64,000 nt of DNA, taken from assembly GCA_021816725.1 (NCBI GenBank), contig JAKAXD010000003.1, forward strand, positions 42,537 through 106,536. The letters run 5' to 3'. This stretch comes from Thermoplasmata archaeon. GTDB taxonomy: Archaea; Thermoplasmatota; Thermoplasmata; Thermoplasmatales; GCA-001856825. The position numbers were made by a program, and so were the translations under genes. The notes beneath the pieces are model-generated. The model ran no database searches. It had not been told where the DNA came from and saw nothing but the letters and a program-made list of their open reading frames with translations. Shown here piece by piece: positions 36,473 to 45,423 of this stretch; position 1 is the stretch's first letter, and the number at the start of each line of letters is the position of its first letter.

Positions 36473-37504
36473 ATGAACAAGATCGATCCCAAGCTAGCGA
36501 TGGAGGTAGCAGGGATTAGGAATGCTATTAAGAGGAGCAACCGAACAGACTACGTGACGACCTATACAGAAAGTGAATTCTTCAACGGCAAAACTACAGT
36601 GGAGAGGGTACTGATACTCAGGACCAGGGGGTGCAGCTGGAGCTATCATTCCGGGTGCTCCATGTGTGGTTACTGGGACGATACGAATCCGGAGATAGGA
36701 AGGGGGGAACTAGACGACCAGATCAGGACTTTCCTCAAGGAATTCCCCAAAGGAGAGGTGCTTAAAATATTCACTTCGGGGTCATTCTTTGACCCGGTAG
36801 AGATAGACCCCGCCCTCCAGTTCAGTATAATAGAAAACGTACTGAAGTCGTACAGCCATCTAATAGTAGAGAGCAGGCCAGAGTACATTAAGAAGGTGAT
36901 AGGGAAGCTGAAGGAATACAGAGGGAGGGTGCAGGTTGCGATAGGCCTGGAGAGCACGGACCCTTACGTCCTAAAGAATTCAATTAATAAGAACTACGAC
37001 TTTGATGACTTCAAGGAGGCTGCCTCCCTTTTGAGGGAGAATGGAATTTCAGTGAGGACATATCTTCTCCTGAAACCTCCATTCATGACGGAGAAGGAGG
37101 CAATAAACGATTCAATCAAGTCTGCAAGGGATCTCGCACCCTACAGCGATTTCATTTCAATAAACCCAATGAATATCCAGAGGGGAACGCTAGTGGAGAG
37201 GATGTACAGGGAGGGGAACTATCGGCCTCCCTGGCTCTGGAGCGTTGTAGCCGTACTACAGGCACTGAGAGACCTGGACGTTCCAGTAGTTTCCCTCATA
37301 ACTGCTGCAGGAAAGAGGAGAGGAGCACACAATGGTCATGATTGCGATAAGAGGTTTTCAGAGGGGATTAGGAAGTACAGTGAGACACACAATTATGCGT
37401 ACCTGGATGAATTGAGTTGTGAATGCAAGGATACCTGGGAGAATTTCTCCGAGGTTGAGGAGGAAGTAGGGGTTGCGATGGATGAGGTGATTCTGGATGA
37501 TTAG
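36473..37504 (+). CDS. raSEA: Archaeosine biosynthesis radical SAM protein RaSEA
   Basis: This 343-residue radical SAM enzyme works with ArcS to convert a lysine-linked preQ0 at tRNA position 15 into archaeosine. The Fe-S ligands lie in TRGCSWSYHSGCSMCGYW (Cys54, Cys62, Cys65), a spacing unlike the standard CxxxCxxC and typical of this family. QVAIGLESTDPYVL and a C-terminal Cys-rich end (NGHDC, ELSCEC) are also family-like. TATA GATTTATAAG at 36443-36452 is 25 bases upstream of the ATG, so the message is probably leaderless. It overlaps the DHH nuclease gene by eight bases. Confidence 0.88.
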   Translation: MNKIDPKLAMEVAGIRNAIKRSNRTDYVTTYTESEFFNGKTTVERVLILRTRGCSWSYHSGCSMCGYWDDTNPEIGRGELDDQIRTFLKEFPKGEVLKIFTSGSFFDPVEIDPALQFSIIENVLKSYSHLIVESRPEYIKKVIGKLKEYRGRVQVAIGLESTDPYVLKNSINKNYDFDDFKEAASLLRENGISVRTYLLLKPPFMTEKEAINDSIKSARDLAPYSDFISINPMNIQRGTLVERMYREGNYRPPWLWSVVAVLQALRDLDVPVVSLITAAGKRRGAHNGHDCDKRFSEGIRKYSETHNYAYLDELSCECKDTWENFSEVEEEVGVAMDEVILDD

Positions 37505-38843
37505 CGAAGCGGTAGAACTTATAATGAACGCAAAGAAGCTGAAGATATACTCACATCACGACGCAGACGGTATCGCCTCAGCGGCAATAGCGGTCTTTGT
37601 GGTAAGGAGACTTGGCCTTGACTATGAGGTCACGATAAGGAATCAACTGACTCCACAAGATCTTCAGGGGGGCGAGGGCATCTATTGGTTCAACGACATG
37701 GGCTCAGCAAGGTTGAGGGACATGAGGAATGTGAAAGGTATCGTAACTGATCATCACAACCCAGTATTCCATGAAACACACTACACCGAGAACGGGAACA
37801 ATATTTACCAGTTCAACCCCCACCTAGAGGGACTCGACGGTAGCATATCCCAATCTGGTTCAACAACTACTTTCCTTTTTTCATCCAACATACTGCCTGA
37901 GGTATCTGCTGTTTCCCATCTTCCCATAGTGGGGTCCGTGGGGGATCTACACGACAAGAAGTTTGGGAAACTTGTTGACACAGACAGGGAGGTCATGCTC
38001 CTTGCAAAGAGTATGAAGATCGTGGAAGTGAAGGAAGACATCAGGTATTTCGGAAGAAGTTCGAAGTCCGTTTCCTACATGCTCAGGTTTGGGAATGAAC
38101 CGAAGATTGGAGCGCTGTATGACAACCCAGGTGCGGTCGCGGACTTCCTTGTCAGCCACGGTTTTGACAGGAGGAGCATCAAGACCGTGAGATGGATTGA
38201 CCTTGACGATGAAAAGAAGGAAGAACTGATCACGGACCTCAAGGGAATGGTAGAGGACGAGGGGCACGATCCGAGCCGCATTGTAGGTGAGGTATATGAA
38301 CTCAGCAGTGAACCCAGGTCTTCCATGGTGAGGGACGCCCGTGACTTCTCCTCCTTAATAAATGCAACATCCAGGAAGGGGAAACCCGACGTCGGAATTA
38401 GGCTCTGCCTATTCGAAAGGGGGGCCACAATGACTGAAGCAATGCAACTTTACAACGACCACCTTGAATCGCTTAGGAGAGCTTCTAAGACCCTTGATGA
38501 CGCAGAAGGGAAAACAGTTGGAAATGTGCTTTACTATGATTTTGGGGGGAGTCTGGAGAATAATATAACTGGGACTATCGCAACCAGGATCATCACTCAC
38601 AAGAAGGTTCCACAAACATCCGTGGTCATGGTCATGGCAAATCTCGGCCCCATGAAAAAGATTTCTGCGAGAATATCACTTGAGCTATCTGAGAAGATAG
38701 ACCTCTCGCTACTGTTCAGGCATATTGCAGAAGGACTTGGCGGTTCAGGCGGGGGGCATAGAAATGCCGCTGGCGCCATCGTGCCTCTGGGTAAAGAAGT
38801 GGAGTTCGTTGAAAGGGTCAACGAACTCTTGAGCAATAGATGA
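37497..38843 (+). CDS. DHH-family RecJ-like nuclease (GAN-type)
   Basis: This 448-residue DHH/DHHA1 phosphoesterase is related to archaeal RecJ/GAN, the GINS-associated single-strand exonuclease homologous to Cdc45. Motif I is IYSHHDADGIAS (His20-Asp24), the DHH motif is IVTDHHNP (Asp85-His87), motif IV-like PIVGSVGDLHD follows, and the DHHA1 domain ends with GGSGGGHRNAAGA. Active-site residues are intact, so nuclease activity is expected, unlike Cdc45. GINS51 is in the same window (3679-4326) but in a different operon. It is coupled by overlap to raSEA. A nanoRNase or other DHH enzyme cannot be excluded by eye. Confidence 0.85.
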   Translation: MISEAVELIMNAKKLKIYSHHDADGIASAAIAVFVVRRLGLDYEVTIRNQLTPQDLQGGEGIYWFNDMGSARLRDMRNVKGIVTDHHNPVFHETHYTENGNNIYQFNPHLEGLDGSISQSGSTTTFLFSSNILPEVSAVSHLPIVGSVGDLHDKKFGKLVDTDREVMLLAKSMKIVEVKEDIRYFGRSSKSVSYMLRFGNEPKIGALYDNPGAVADFLVSHGFDRRSIKTVRWIDLDDEKKEELITDLKGMVEDEGHDPSRIVGEVYELSSEPRSSMVRDARDFSSLINATSRKGKPDVGIRLCLFERGATMTEAMQLYNDHLESLRRASKTLDDAEGKTVGNVLYYDFGGSLENNITGTIATRIITHKKVPQTSVVMVMANLGPMKKISARISLELSEKIDLSLLFRHIAEGLGGSGGGHRNAAGAIVPLGKEVEFVERVNELLSNR

Positions 38844-38844
38844 T

Positions 38845-40392
38845 CTACCTGACTATTGTCTGCGCTTGTTCCCTCAGGAACTGTTGCAGGTAATAGAATG
38901 ACCCGGTTCCCTTGCCGGATGTTCCACTCATCTTCCAGCCAACGAACGGCTGGGACCCAACCATGGCACCTGTAGAGCCTCCTCTTCTCCTGTTGGCATA
39001 AATCACTCCGACGTCCGCATTGCTGAAGTAATAGTCTATCTCCTTCTTGTCTTCCGAAAATATCCCTCCCGTGAGGCCGTATTCCATGCTGTTCACGAAC
39101 TCTACCGCTTCACTGAGAGATTCAACGGGCTTGAGGGCGAGAATTGGGAGGAACAGCTCGACCCTTTCGATGTTTGGGTCTCCAACATTGTCCAGGATCG
39201 TGTTCTCCACATAGAATCCATCCCTCGAAATCCTCTTCCCGCCCAGCAGTATCTTTTCCCTGGGAACGGTATCCATTATTTTCTGGAATTTGTCGTACGC
39301 TTCCCTGTTTATCACCGGACCAGCGAATGTTCCCTTCTTCCTCGGATCATCTATGGTAAACTTGGAGCTGAACTCTACAAGTTTCTTCTTGAATGTGTCG
39401 TATATCTTCCTGTCAATGAGTGCAAGACTGCATGCGGAACACTTCTGTCCGTTGTAACCGAACGCGGACCTGGCAACTCCTTCCACAGCTTTTTCGATAT
39501 CGCACTTCTGGGTGACAATGATCGTGTCCTTCCCACCCATTTCCGTTATTGCAACCTTTGGTCTCTTTTCCTGGGATTCCTTGTAGATCTTCGTCCCTAT
39601 GTTCCTGCTCCCTGTGAAAACTATACCATCTACGCCGTCATCTGTGTAGAGAGTCCTTCCCACCCTTCCTCCTGAACCTGAAAGGTATATCAGGTTCGCC
39701 CTTGGAACTCCAGCCTTGTGCATGAGTTCCACGAACTTGAATGACGAAAGGGGGATGTCGGATGACGGTTTCAGTATGACGCTGTTTCCTGTAATAAGAG
39801 GACCACTGACCATACCAACCGTAATGGAAAAGAAGTTGAATGGTGCTATGACAAGGAAAACCCCATACGGTTTCATTATACTCTTGGAATCTTCTCCGTA
39901 GTAGGCAGTCCCGGTGAACCTTTCAAATCCCTGGTTCTCGATCAGGTTCAATGCATAGTAACGCAGGAAGTCTATTGCCTCATCAACATCCCCAAAAGCC
40001 TCGTACCTGTTCTTTCCATTCTCATAGCTAAGAAGTGCTGAGAATTCAAACTTCTCCTGCGATAGCAGGTCTGCAGCCTTCAGGAAAATTTGTGCCCTGG
40101 CAAGGTAACCCTTTGAATACCAGTTCCTGTAATTTTCTCTTGCTATCTTTACTGCCCGTTCTGATGTCTCCTTTGTGGACATCTGGAACTTCCCAATCTG
40201 CGTTTTTGCGTCCAGTGGAGAGAGATGAACCAATTTCTCCTCCTCGAATACCTCCCCGTTCACGAGATTTGGGTATTCCTTGTCGAAAAGTTTTGTCACG
40301 CTCACAACGCTTTCATCGAACTTTTTATGAAATAGGTCCTCTTCATTCCTTTCAACCATTTTGATATAGGTGTTTTCGTTGTCAAATGGCAT
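38845..40392 (-). CDS. rocA: 1-pyrroline-5-carboxylate dehydrogenase
   Basis: This 515-residue aldehyde dehydrogenase is of the RocA/PutA-P5CDH type and oxidises glutamate semialdehyde to glutamate with NAD+ in proline or arginine catabolism. The characteristic parts are PYGVFLVIAPFNFFS, GNSVILKPSSDIPLSS, the active Glu in AITEMGGKD, the catalytic Cys in GYNGQKCSACS, and the C-terminal GWKMSGTSGKGTGS. An N-terminal extension with VNGEVF is typical of P5CDH. The ATG has a TATA-like AAATTAATAATT about 25-30 bases upstream (40414-40424), fitting a leaderless start. It is convergent with the DHH gene, one base apart. Confidence 0.93.
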   Translation of the reverse strand: MPFDNENTYIKMVERNEEDLFHKKFDESVVSVTKLFDKEYPNLVNGEVFEEEKLVHLSPLDAKTQIGKFQMSTKETSERAVKIARENYRNWYSKGYLARAQIFLKAADLLSQEKFEFSALLSYENGKNRYEAFGDVDEAIDFLRYYALNLIENQGFERFTGTAYYGEDSKSIMKPYGVFLVIAPFNFFSITVGMVSGPLITGNSVILKPSSDIPLSSFKFVELMHKAGVPRANLIYLSGSGGRVGRTLYTDDGVDGIVFTGSRNIGTKIYKESQEKRPKVAITEMGGKDTIIVTQKCDIEKAVEGVARSAFGYNGQKCSACSLALIDRKIYDTFKKKLVEFSSKFTIDDPRKKGTFAGPVINREAYDKFQKIMDTVPREKILLGGKRISRDGFYVENTILDNVGDPNIERVELFLPILALKPVESLSEAVEFVNSMEYGLTGGIFSEDKKEIDYYFSNADVGVIYANRRRGGSTGAMVGSQPFVGWKMSGTSGKGTGSFYYLQQFLREQAQTIVR

Positions 40393-40624
40393 AATCCTAA
40401 ATGCTTGGAGAATTATTAATTTTCTTGCCGATTAGAATTTGTGAAATCTTGAAATCAGTTGCAAGTGATTGAGCTAAACCAGATGAAAGTGCAAAAATAT
40501 GGAGGCACGAATCATTCCCTTCAAAGGTCTGCGATGTTAAAGAATGAAAAGATTGGCAGGTAAAATTTTCGTTTTAGGTAACCTTTAAGCTTTTATTCAG
40601 AGCCGATATACGCTAAAGGTCAGA

Positions 40625-41620
40625 GTGAAGTCAGGGCATTTATTCGTGGATGGGTTGGGCGCATTTGAGGGGGAATCCATCGGGAAGGACGTTATTTCTC
40701 AGGGGGAGCTTGTTTTTACAACTTCGCCGTCAGGCTACATCAAATCTATGACGGACCCAAGCTACTCGGGACAGATACTTGTGTTCTCATTCCCTTTCAT
40801 CGGTTCCTACGGAATTGAAGAAAGTGGCGAAAGTGGACGTCCTAGAGTCAGGGGAGTTGTGCTGAACCATGTTCCAGAGCTGCTAAAGCCGGAATTATCA
40901 GGCTATCTCGAGAAATGGGGAATACCCGGATTCATTACGAAAGATACAAGGAGGATAGTCGACTATATCAGGACTAATGGAAATAAGCTGGGAGCCTTTG
41001 GGACTGACAAGTTTGTCGACCCGTACTTATCAAATCTCATAGATGAGAATCTTGAGAATAGGGAGAAGGTGGAAGGAAACGTGCTCGTGATAGACCTTGG
41101 CTACAAGAGGAATATCCTGGAGCATCTTGGAGGGTTTGAGGTATCGTTGGTTCCCTACAACAAGTTCAACTTGGGTATGTTGGAAAGGGTGGATGGTGTC
41201 CTGATATCCAATGGTCCCGGCGATCCAACGCATAAGGATCTAATAGAATTTGTGGATAAGTTGAAGACTGTAATCAAGAAGAAACCAACACTCGGTATAT
41301 GTCTCGGGCATCAGCTGTTATCTCTTTCCCTTGGAATGAGAACTGAAAAAATGAAATTCGGTCACAGGAGCATCAACCACCCTGTTGAAGATATTTCTAC
41401 TGGGAAGGTGGGCATAACCACCCATAATCATGGATTCACAGTCGTGTTTGATCCGAAGGCAGGGGCGGTAGAGAGATATCGGTCAATGAATGACGGGACA
41501 AATGAAGGGATAGAGGGGAAGAACTTCCTGACGACACAGTTTCATCCGGAAGGGGGACCAGGACCTGTGGACGAGCTGAATATCTTCAAGGAATTTAGGA
41601 GGATGATGAATGAACTCTGA
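40625..41620 (+). CDS. carA: Carbamoyl-phosphate synthase small subunit
   Basis: This 331-residue glutaminase subunit delivers ammonia to CarB for pyrimidine and arginine synthesis. The N-terminal CPSase domain (SPSGYIKSMTDPSYSGQI) is followed by a class I amidotransferase domain with SNGPGDP, the Cys elbow GICLGHQLLSL and the His-Glu pair in QFHPEGGPGP. The protein is about 50 residues shorter than the E. coli subunit. The start is GTG 40625, with TTTAAGCTTTTA at about 40583-40595 as candidate promoter. The 3' end overlaps carB by 11 bases. Confidence 0.95.
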   Translation: MKSGHLFVDGLGAFEGESIGKDVISQGELVFTTSPSGYIKSMTDPSYSGQILVFSFPFIGSYGIEESGESGRPRVRGVVLNHVPELLKPELSGYLEKWGIPGFITKDTRRIVDYIRTNGNKLGAFGTDKFVDPYLSNLIDENLENREKVEGNVLVIDLGYKRNILEHLGGFEVSLVPYNKFNLGMLERVDGVLISNGPGDPTHKDLIEFVDKLKTVIKKKPTLGICLGHQLLSLSLGMRTEKMKFGHRSINHPVEDISTGKVGITTHNHGFTVVFDPKAGAVERYRSMNDGTNEGIEGKNFLTTQFHPEGGPGPVDELNIFKEFRRMMNEL

Positions 41621-44576
41621 TCCCCCACCAAGAAAAGTCCTCCTGATAGGGTCAGGACCTATAGTGATCGGGCAGTCTGCAGAGTTCGACTATTCTGGCA
41701 ACCAGGCCTTAAAGGCGCTTGCAGGGGAAGGGATAGAGGTTATAGTGGTAAATTCCAACCCAGCTACAATTCAGACAGATGTACGGGAAAGCGTTAAGCC
41801 TGTGATGGTACCACTTGATGAGGAAAGCTTGAGGGACGTCATAGAGAAGGAGAAGCCAGATTCCATTCTTGGTACATTTGGTGGACAAACGGGGCTAAAC
41901 ATCTTGGTCACCCTATGGAAGTCGGGTTATCTCAAATCAAAAAATGTCAAGGTCCTTGGAACAAGTCCGGAAGCTGTTGAGATAGCAGAGGACAGGATGA
42001 AATTCAAGGACAAGATGATTGAGATCGGTGAACCAGTCCTTGAATCTTACTATTGTTCATCCGTTCAGGAGGCAGTGAGATTTGCAAAGCAGGTCGGCTT
42101 CCCCATAATTGTTAGGCCATCATTTACCCTTGGGGGTACCGGAGGTGGAATAGCGAGGGATGTCGAGGAACTCAGGGCCATAGTAGAACAGGGGCTTTAT
42201 CTCTCGAGGGTCGGGTCGATTCTGCTGGAGCGGTCCGTAATAGGCTGGAACGAGCTCGAGGTGGAGGTGGTAAGGGATTCAAGAGGAAACAAGATGGCAG
42301 TCTGCACGATGGAAAATGTCGACCCGATGGGTGTTCACACCGGCGACAGCATCGTCGTCGTTCCCTTTCTCACGCTTAATGACAAGAACTACCAGAAGAT
42401 AAGGAACTCAGCCTTAAAAATAGCAGAGGCGTTGAATATAGTGGGGGCATGCAACGTCCAATTCGCATTCAATAACAGGACGGAAGAATATTTCATAATA
42501 GAGGTCAATCCCAGGCTCTCAAGATCATCTGCCCTGGCATCAAAGGCAACGGGATATCCTATAGCCAGGGTAGCAGCCTTCATTGCGCTTGGGAAGAATT
42601 TGAAAGAGATTGAGAACGTTGTGACAGGTGAAAGGAATTCGGCAAGGGAACCAGCCATCGACTATGTTGTCGTTAAATGTCCCGTTTGGCCGACGGAAAA
42701 ATTCCCAGAAGAAAATTTTGAACTAGGAACCCAGATGAAGAGCACAGGGGAAGTCATGGCCATTGGTAAAAACGTTTCTGAAGCCTTCAGGAAAGTTATA
42801 AGGTCTTCAGGAATGATGAGGAGAAAGGTAACATTCAACGAAGGGCTCCTTTCAACACCCAACCCCGAAAGGCCTCAGCAGATTTATGAAGCCTTCAAGA
42901 GAGGGTATAAAATAGAGAAGATATCTGAAATGACTGGTTGGCAGATGTTGTTCGTTTCCGAACTTGTGAAAGCGTTTGAGCAGGAACACTCATTCAATGG
43001 ATTCTCTGTAGTAGATACCTGTGCAGGAGAATTCGACGTAAAGACCCCTTACTTTTACTCCTCCAATCCAGGAGGAAAGATTGGGGGGGACATAATGGTA
43101 CTCGGAGGGGGACCGATCACAATAGGACAGGGAATAGAGTTCGACTACAGTTGCGTCCATGTTTCCCGCTTACTAAGGCAGAGGGGGCTGGGGGTAATCA
43201 TGGTCAACGACAACCCGGAAACTGTCTCTACGGACTTCGACGAAAGCAGTTTCCTGGTCTTTGATCCTGTGGACTTCGATACTGTGAAGAACGTAGTTGA
43301 GAATTCCACAGTAACTGCGCTCATACCATGGTTCGGCGGCCAGAGGCCCATAAACATCCTCGGAAGGATAAAGGAATACTTCGGGGAAAGATTAAAGATA
43401 CTGGGAACAAGCGTGGAAACAGTAGACATGCTGGAGAACAGGGAAAAATTCGCAGGTCTCATGAAAGAGATGGGGATACCATATCCAGAATTTCTTTTCA
43501 CTGGTATTGATAACTTCCTTGAAGACGTGAAGAAAATTTCATTCCCCGTGATAGTGAGACCATCTTACACAATATCAGGGGCTCACATGGCAATATTGAG
43601 CTCTGACGAAGAGGCCGAAGAATACATAAGATATCATGGGAGATTTGTTGGGGAATTCCTCGTTGAGAGATATCTGGGGAGCTCCGTGGAGGCTGAGATC
43701 GATGCTGTTTCTGACGGGGAGAATGTTCTGATCCCTGGAATAATAGAGCACATAGAGGAAGCAGGAATCCACTCAGGAGACTCGACCAGCATATTCCCCT
43801 CGGTCAATATTCCAAATCACGTGCAAGCCACAATGAAGGAATACTCAAAGATGATATGCAGGAAACTGGGGATAATTGGGCCGGTAAACATACAATTTGC
43901 GGTAAAGAACGACGTGGTTCACATAATAGAGATCAACCCGAGGTCTTCAAGGACCTTCCCCTTCGTCTCCAAGGTTTCAGGAATAAACATGTCAGATATT
44001 GCAACCAGGGTACTTCTTGGCGATAGGATAGAGGACATAAGGGCAAGAAACGGAGTAGTTGGGGTGAAGCTGCCGATATTCCCGTTTGACAAGCTTAAGG
44101 GTTCGGACGTTGTTCTTGGACCGGAAATGAAGAGCACAGGAGAAGTTATTGGCATAGGAAGGGACCTGAAGGAAGCCATGAAGATGGGTTACAAGGCAGC
44201 AGGGTACGACATCAGCAAGGAAGGCGTAATATTTTCCGTACCATCAAGGAAAATGAATGAATTCCTTGGAATCGCAAAGATGATATATGATTCAGGAAGG
44301 GTGATATATAGCACGGAGGGGACTCACGAGAGACTGAAGAAGTATGGAATAAATACAGTCAAGATAAAGAAAATTTACGAGGGGAACCCAAATACAATCG
44401 ACATTCTAAGAACAGGCAACATCTCAGCTGTCATAAACATACTTTCAGACAATTACAAGTCAGAAAGCGACGGGAAAATGATGAGAAGGAACTGCTATGA
44501 AAAAAGGGTGTTATACATAAGCACAAAAACACAGGCAGCGGCATTTGCGGAAACTGTAAAGGCACTTGATGCATGA
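41610..44576 (+). CDS. carB: Carbamoyl-phosphate synthase large subunit
   Basis: This 988-residue synthetase has two homologous ATP-grasp halves: the first begins KVLLIGSGPIVIGQSAEFDY, the second (from about residue 490) with IMVLGGGPITIGQGIEFDYS. Each half has the glycine-rich loop (SFTLGGTGGGIA; PSYTISGAHMAIL) and Glu/Asn metal ligands in EVNPRLSRSS and EINPRSSRTF. The first half makes carboxyphosphate and carbamate, the second makes carbamoyl phosphate. The C-terminal allosteric MGS-like domain is present but short, so the total is some 80 residues below the bacterial norm. It is the end of a carAB operon with a T-rich stretch after the stop. Confidence 0.96.
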   Translation: MNSDPPPRKVLLIGSGPIVIGQSAEFDYSGNQALKALAGEGIEVIVVNSNPATIQTDVRESVKPVMVPLDEESLRDVIEKEKPDSILGTFGGQTGLNILVTLWKSGYLKSKNVKVLGTSPEAVEIAEDRMKFKDKMIEIGEPVLESYYCSSVQEAVRFAKQVGFPIIVRPSFTLGGTGGGIARDVEELRAIVEQGLYLSRVGSILLERSVIGWNELEVEVVRDSRGNKMAVCTMENVDPMGVHTGDSIVVVPFLTLNDKNYQKIRNSALKIAEALNIVGACNVQFAFNNRTEEYFIIEVNPRLSRSSALASKATGYPIARVAAFIALGKNLKEIENVVTGERNSAREPAIDYVVVKCPVWPTEKFPEENFELGTQMKSTGEVMAIGKNVSEAFRKVIRSSGMMRRKVTFNEGLLSTPNPERPQQIYEAFKRGYKIEKISEMTGWQMLFVSELVKAFEQEHSFNGFSVVDTCAGEFDVKTPYFYSSNPGGKIGGDIMVLGGGPITIGQGIEFDYSCVHVSRLLRQRGLGVIMVNDNPETVSTDFDESSFLVFDPVDFDTVKNVVENSTVTALIPWFGGQRPINILGRIKEYFGERLKILGTSVETVDMLENREKFAGLMKEMGIPYPEFLFTGIDNFLEDVKKISFPVIVRPSYTISGAHMAILSSDEEAEEYIRYHGRFVGEFLVERYLGSSVEAEIDAVSDGENVLIPGIIEHIEEAGIHSGDSTSIFPSVNIPNHVQATMKEYSKMICRKLGIIGPVNIQFAVKNDVVHIIEINPRSSRTFPFVSKVSGINMSDIATRVLLGDRIEDIRARNGVVGVKLPIFPFDKLKGSDVVLGPEMKSTGEVIGIGRDLKEAMKMGYKAAGYDISKEGVIFSVPSRKMNEFLGIAKMIYDSGRVIYSTEGTHERLKKYGINTVKIKKIYEGNPNTIDILRTGNISAVINILSDNYKSESDGKMMRRNCYEKRVLYISTKTQAAAFAETVKALDA

Positions 44577-44764
44577 TAGGTTAGAATTCATTTTAAATCT
44601 TCTTTGGTTATATCATAAAATATACTTTTGATTCAATTTTTTCCAAGGGGTCCAACGCAAGGATGATGAAATCCAGATTTAACAGAAATTAAGATAATTA
44701 AGTTCATTAAGAATAATTGAGCATGAAATTAAATCCACAAAAATGATATCCAAAAGGGAGACCT

Positions 44765-45166
44765 ATGAGTAAACTATCTATTGTCGTTTTTAGCGGAACC
44801 ACAGACAAACTGCTTTCGGTTGGAGTTCTATCTCAGGCGGCTGCTGCAATGGGCACAGAGGTCAGGCTTTTCGTGACGTTCTGGGGCCTGTTGGGGTTCA
44901 CAAAGGGAGAGAAGAAGATGATTCTTCCAAAAGAATTTGAAAGCATGGGACCCGCTCTCATGGAAGGAATGAAGAGAGAAAAGGTGAGTTCGTGGTACGA
45001 CATGGTAAAGGAAGCAAAGGAATTCGGGGCCAAAGTCTATGCCTGCTCCATGGCGTGCGGCGTGATGAACATAAAGAAAGAAGACCTAGATCCAATTGTG
45101 GACGACATGGTTGGCGCTGCAACCTTCCTTCAGGAAGCTGAAGACGGTCAGATGCTCTTCATCTAA
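44765..45166 (+). CDS. DsrE2-like sulfur-carrier/peroxiredoxin-family protein
   Basis: This 133-residue alpha/beta protein of the DsrE/F family has the DsrE2-like motif VYACSMACGVM with Cys94 and Cys98. In sulfur oxidisers such proteins pass sulfane sulfur to TusA. The middle stretch TFWGLLGFTKGEKK is typical of archaeal members that also contain a hydrophobic patch. It is the first gene of a three-gene operon with TusA (4 bases downstream) and SQR. The ATG follows AAAAGGGAG at 44752-44760, a usable ribosome site. The wide A/T-rich region before it (44577-44764) shows candidate TATA elements but no gene. Confidence 0.85.
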   Translation: MSKLSIVVFSGTTDKLLSVGVLSQAAAAMGTEVRLFVTFWGLLGFTKGEKKMILPKEFESMGPALMEGMKREKVSSWYDMVKEAKEFGAKVYACSMACGVMNIKKEDLDPIVDDMVGAATFLQEAEDGQMLFI

Positions 45167-45170
45167 GGTG

Positions 45171-45410
45171 ATGACCATGGATGCAGTTAAAATAATCGAT
45201 TCAAGGGGATCGGCATGTCCCGGCCCGATAACTGATCTTGCGAAAGCGTACAGGAACTCCAAGGTAGGCGACATAATGGAGCTCTGGGCTACCGATAAGG
45301 GAGTCAAGGCAGACGCACAGGCATGGGCAACGAAGACAGGCAACGAAATACTAGAAGTGAAGGAAGATCCTGAAAAGATATCCATAAAGATCAAGATAAA
45401 CAAGAGATAA
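45171..45410 (+). CDS. tusA: TusA-like sulfur carrier protein
   Basis: This 79-residue protein opens MTMDAVKIIDSRGSACPGPI, with the Cys16-Pro17 motif of TusA/SirA sulfur carriers that hold a persulfide on the cysteine. The remaining betas and helices, ATDKGVKADAQAWATKTG, match the IF3-like fold. The start is ATG 45171 after TAAGGTG; the ATG at 45177 is also possible. A GTG codon overlapping the SD lies one codon earlier. Genetic company with DsrE-like and SQR proteins points to a sulfur relay to or from membrane sulfide oxidation rather than tRNA thiolation. Confidence 0.9.
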   Translation: MTMDAVKIIDSRGSACPGPITDLAKAYRNSKVGDIMELWATDKGVKADAQAWATKTGNEILEVKEDPEKISIKIKINKR

Positions 45411-45423
45411 GCGGACGATTGCA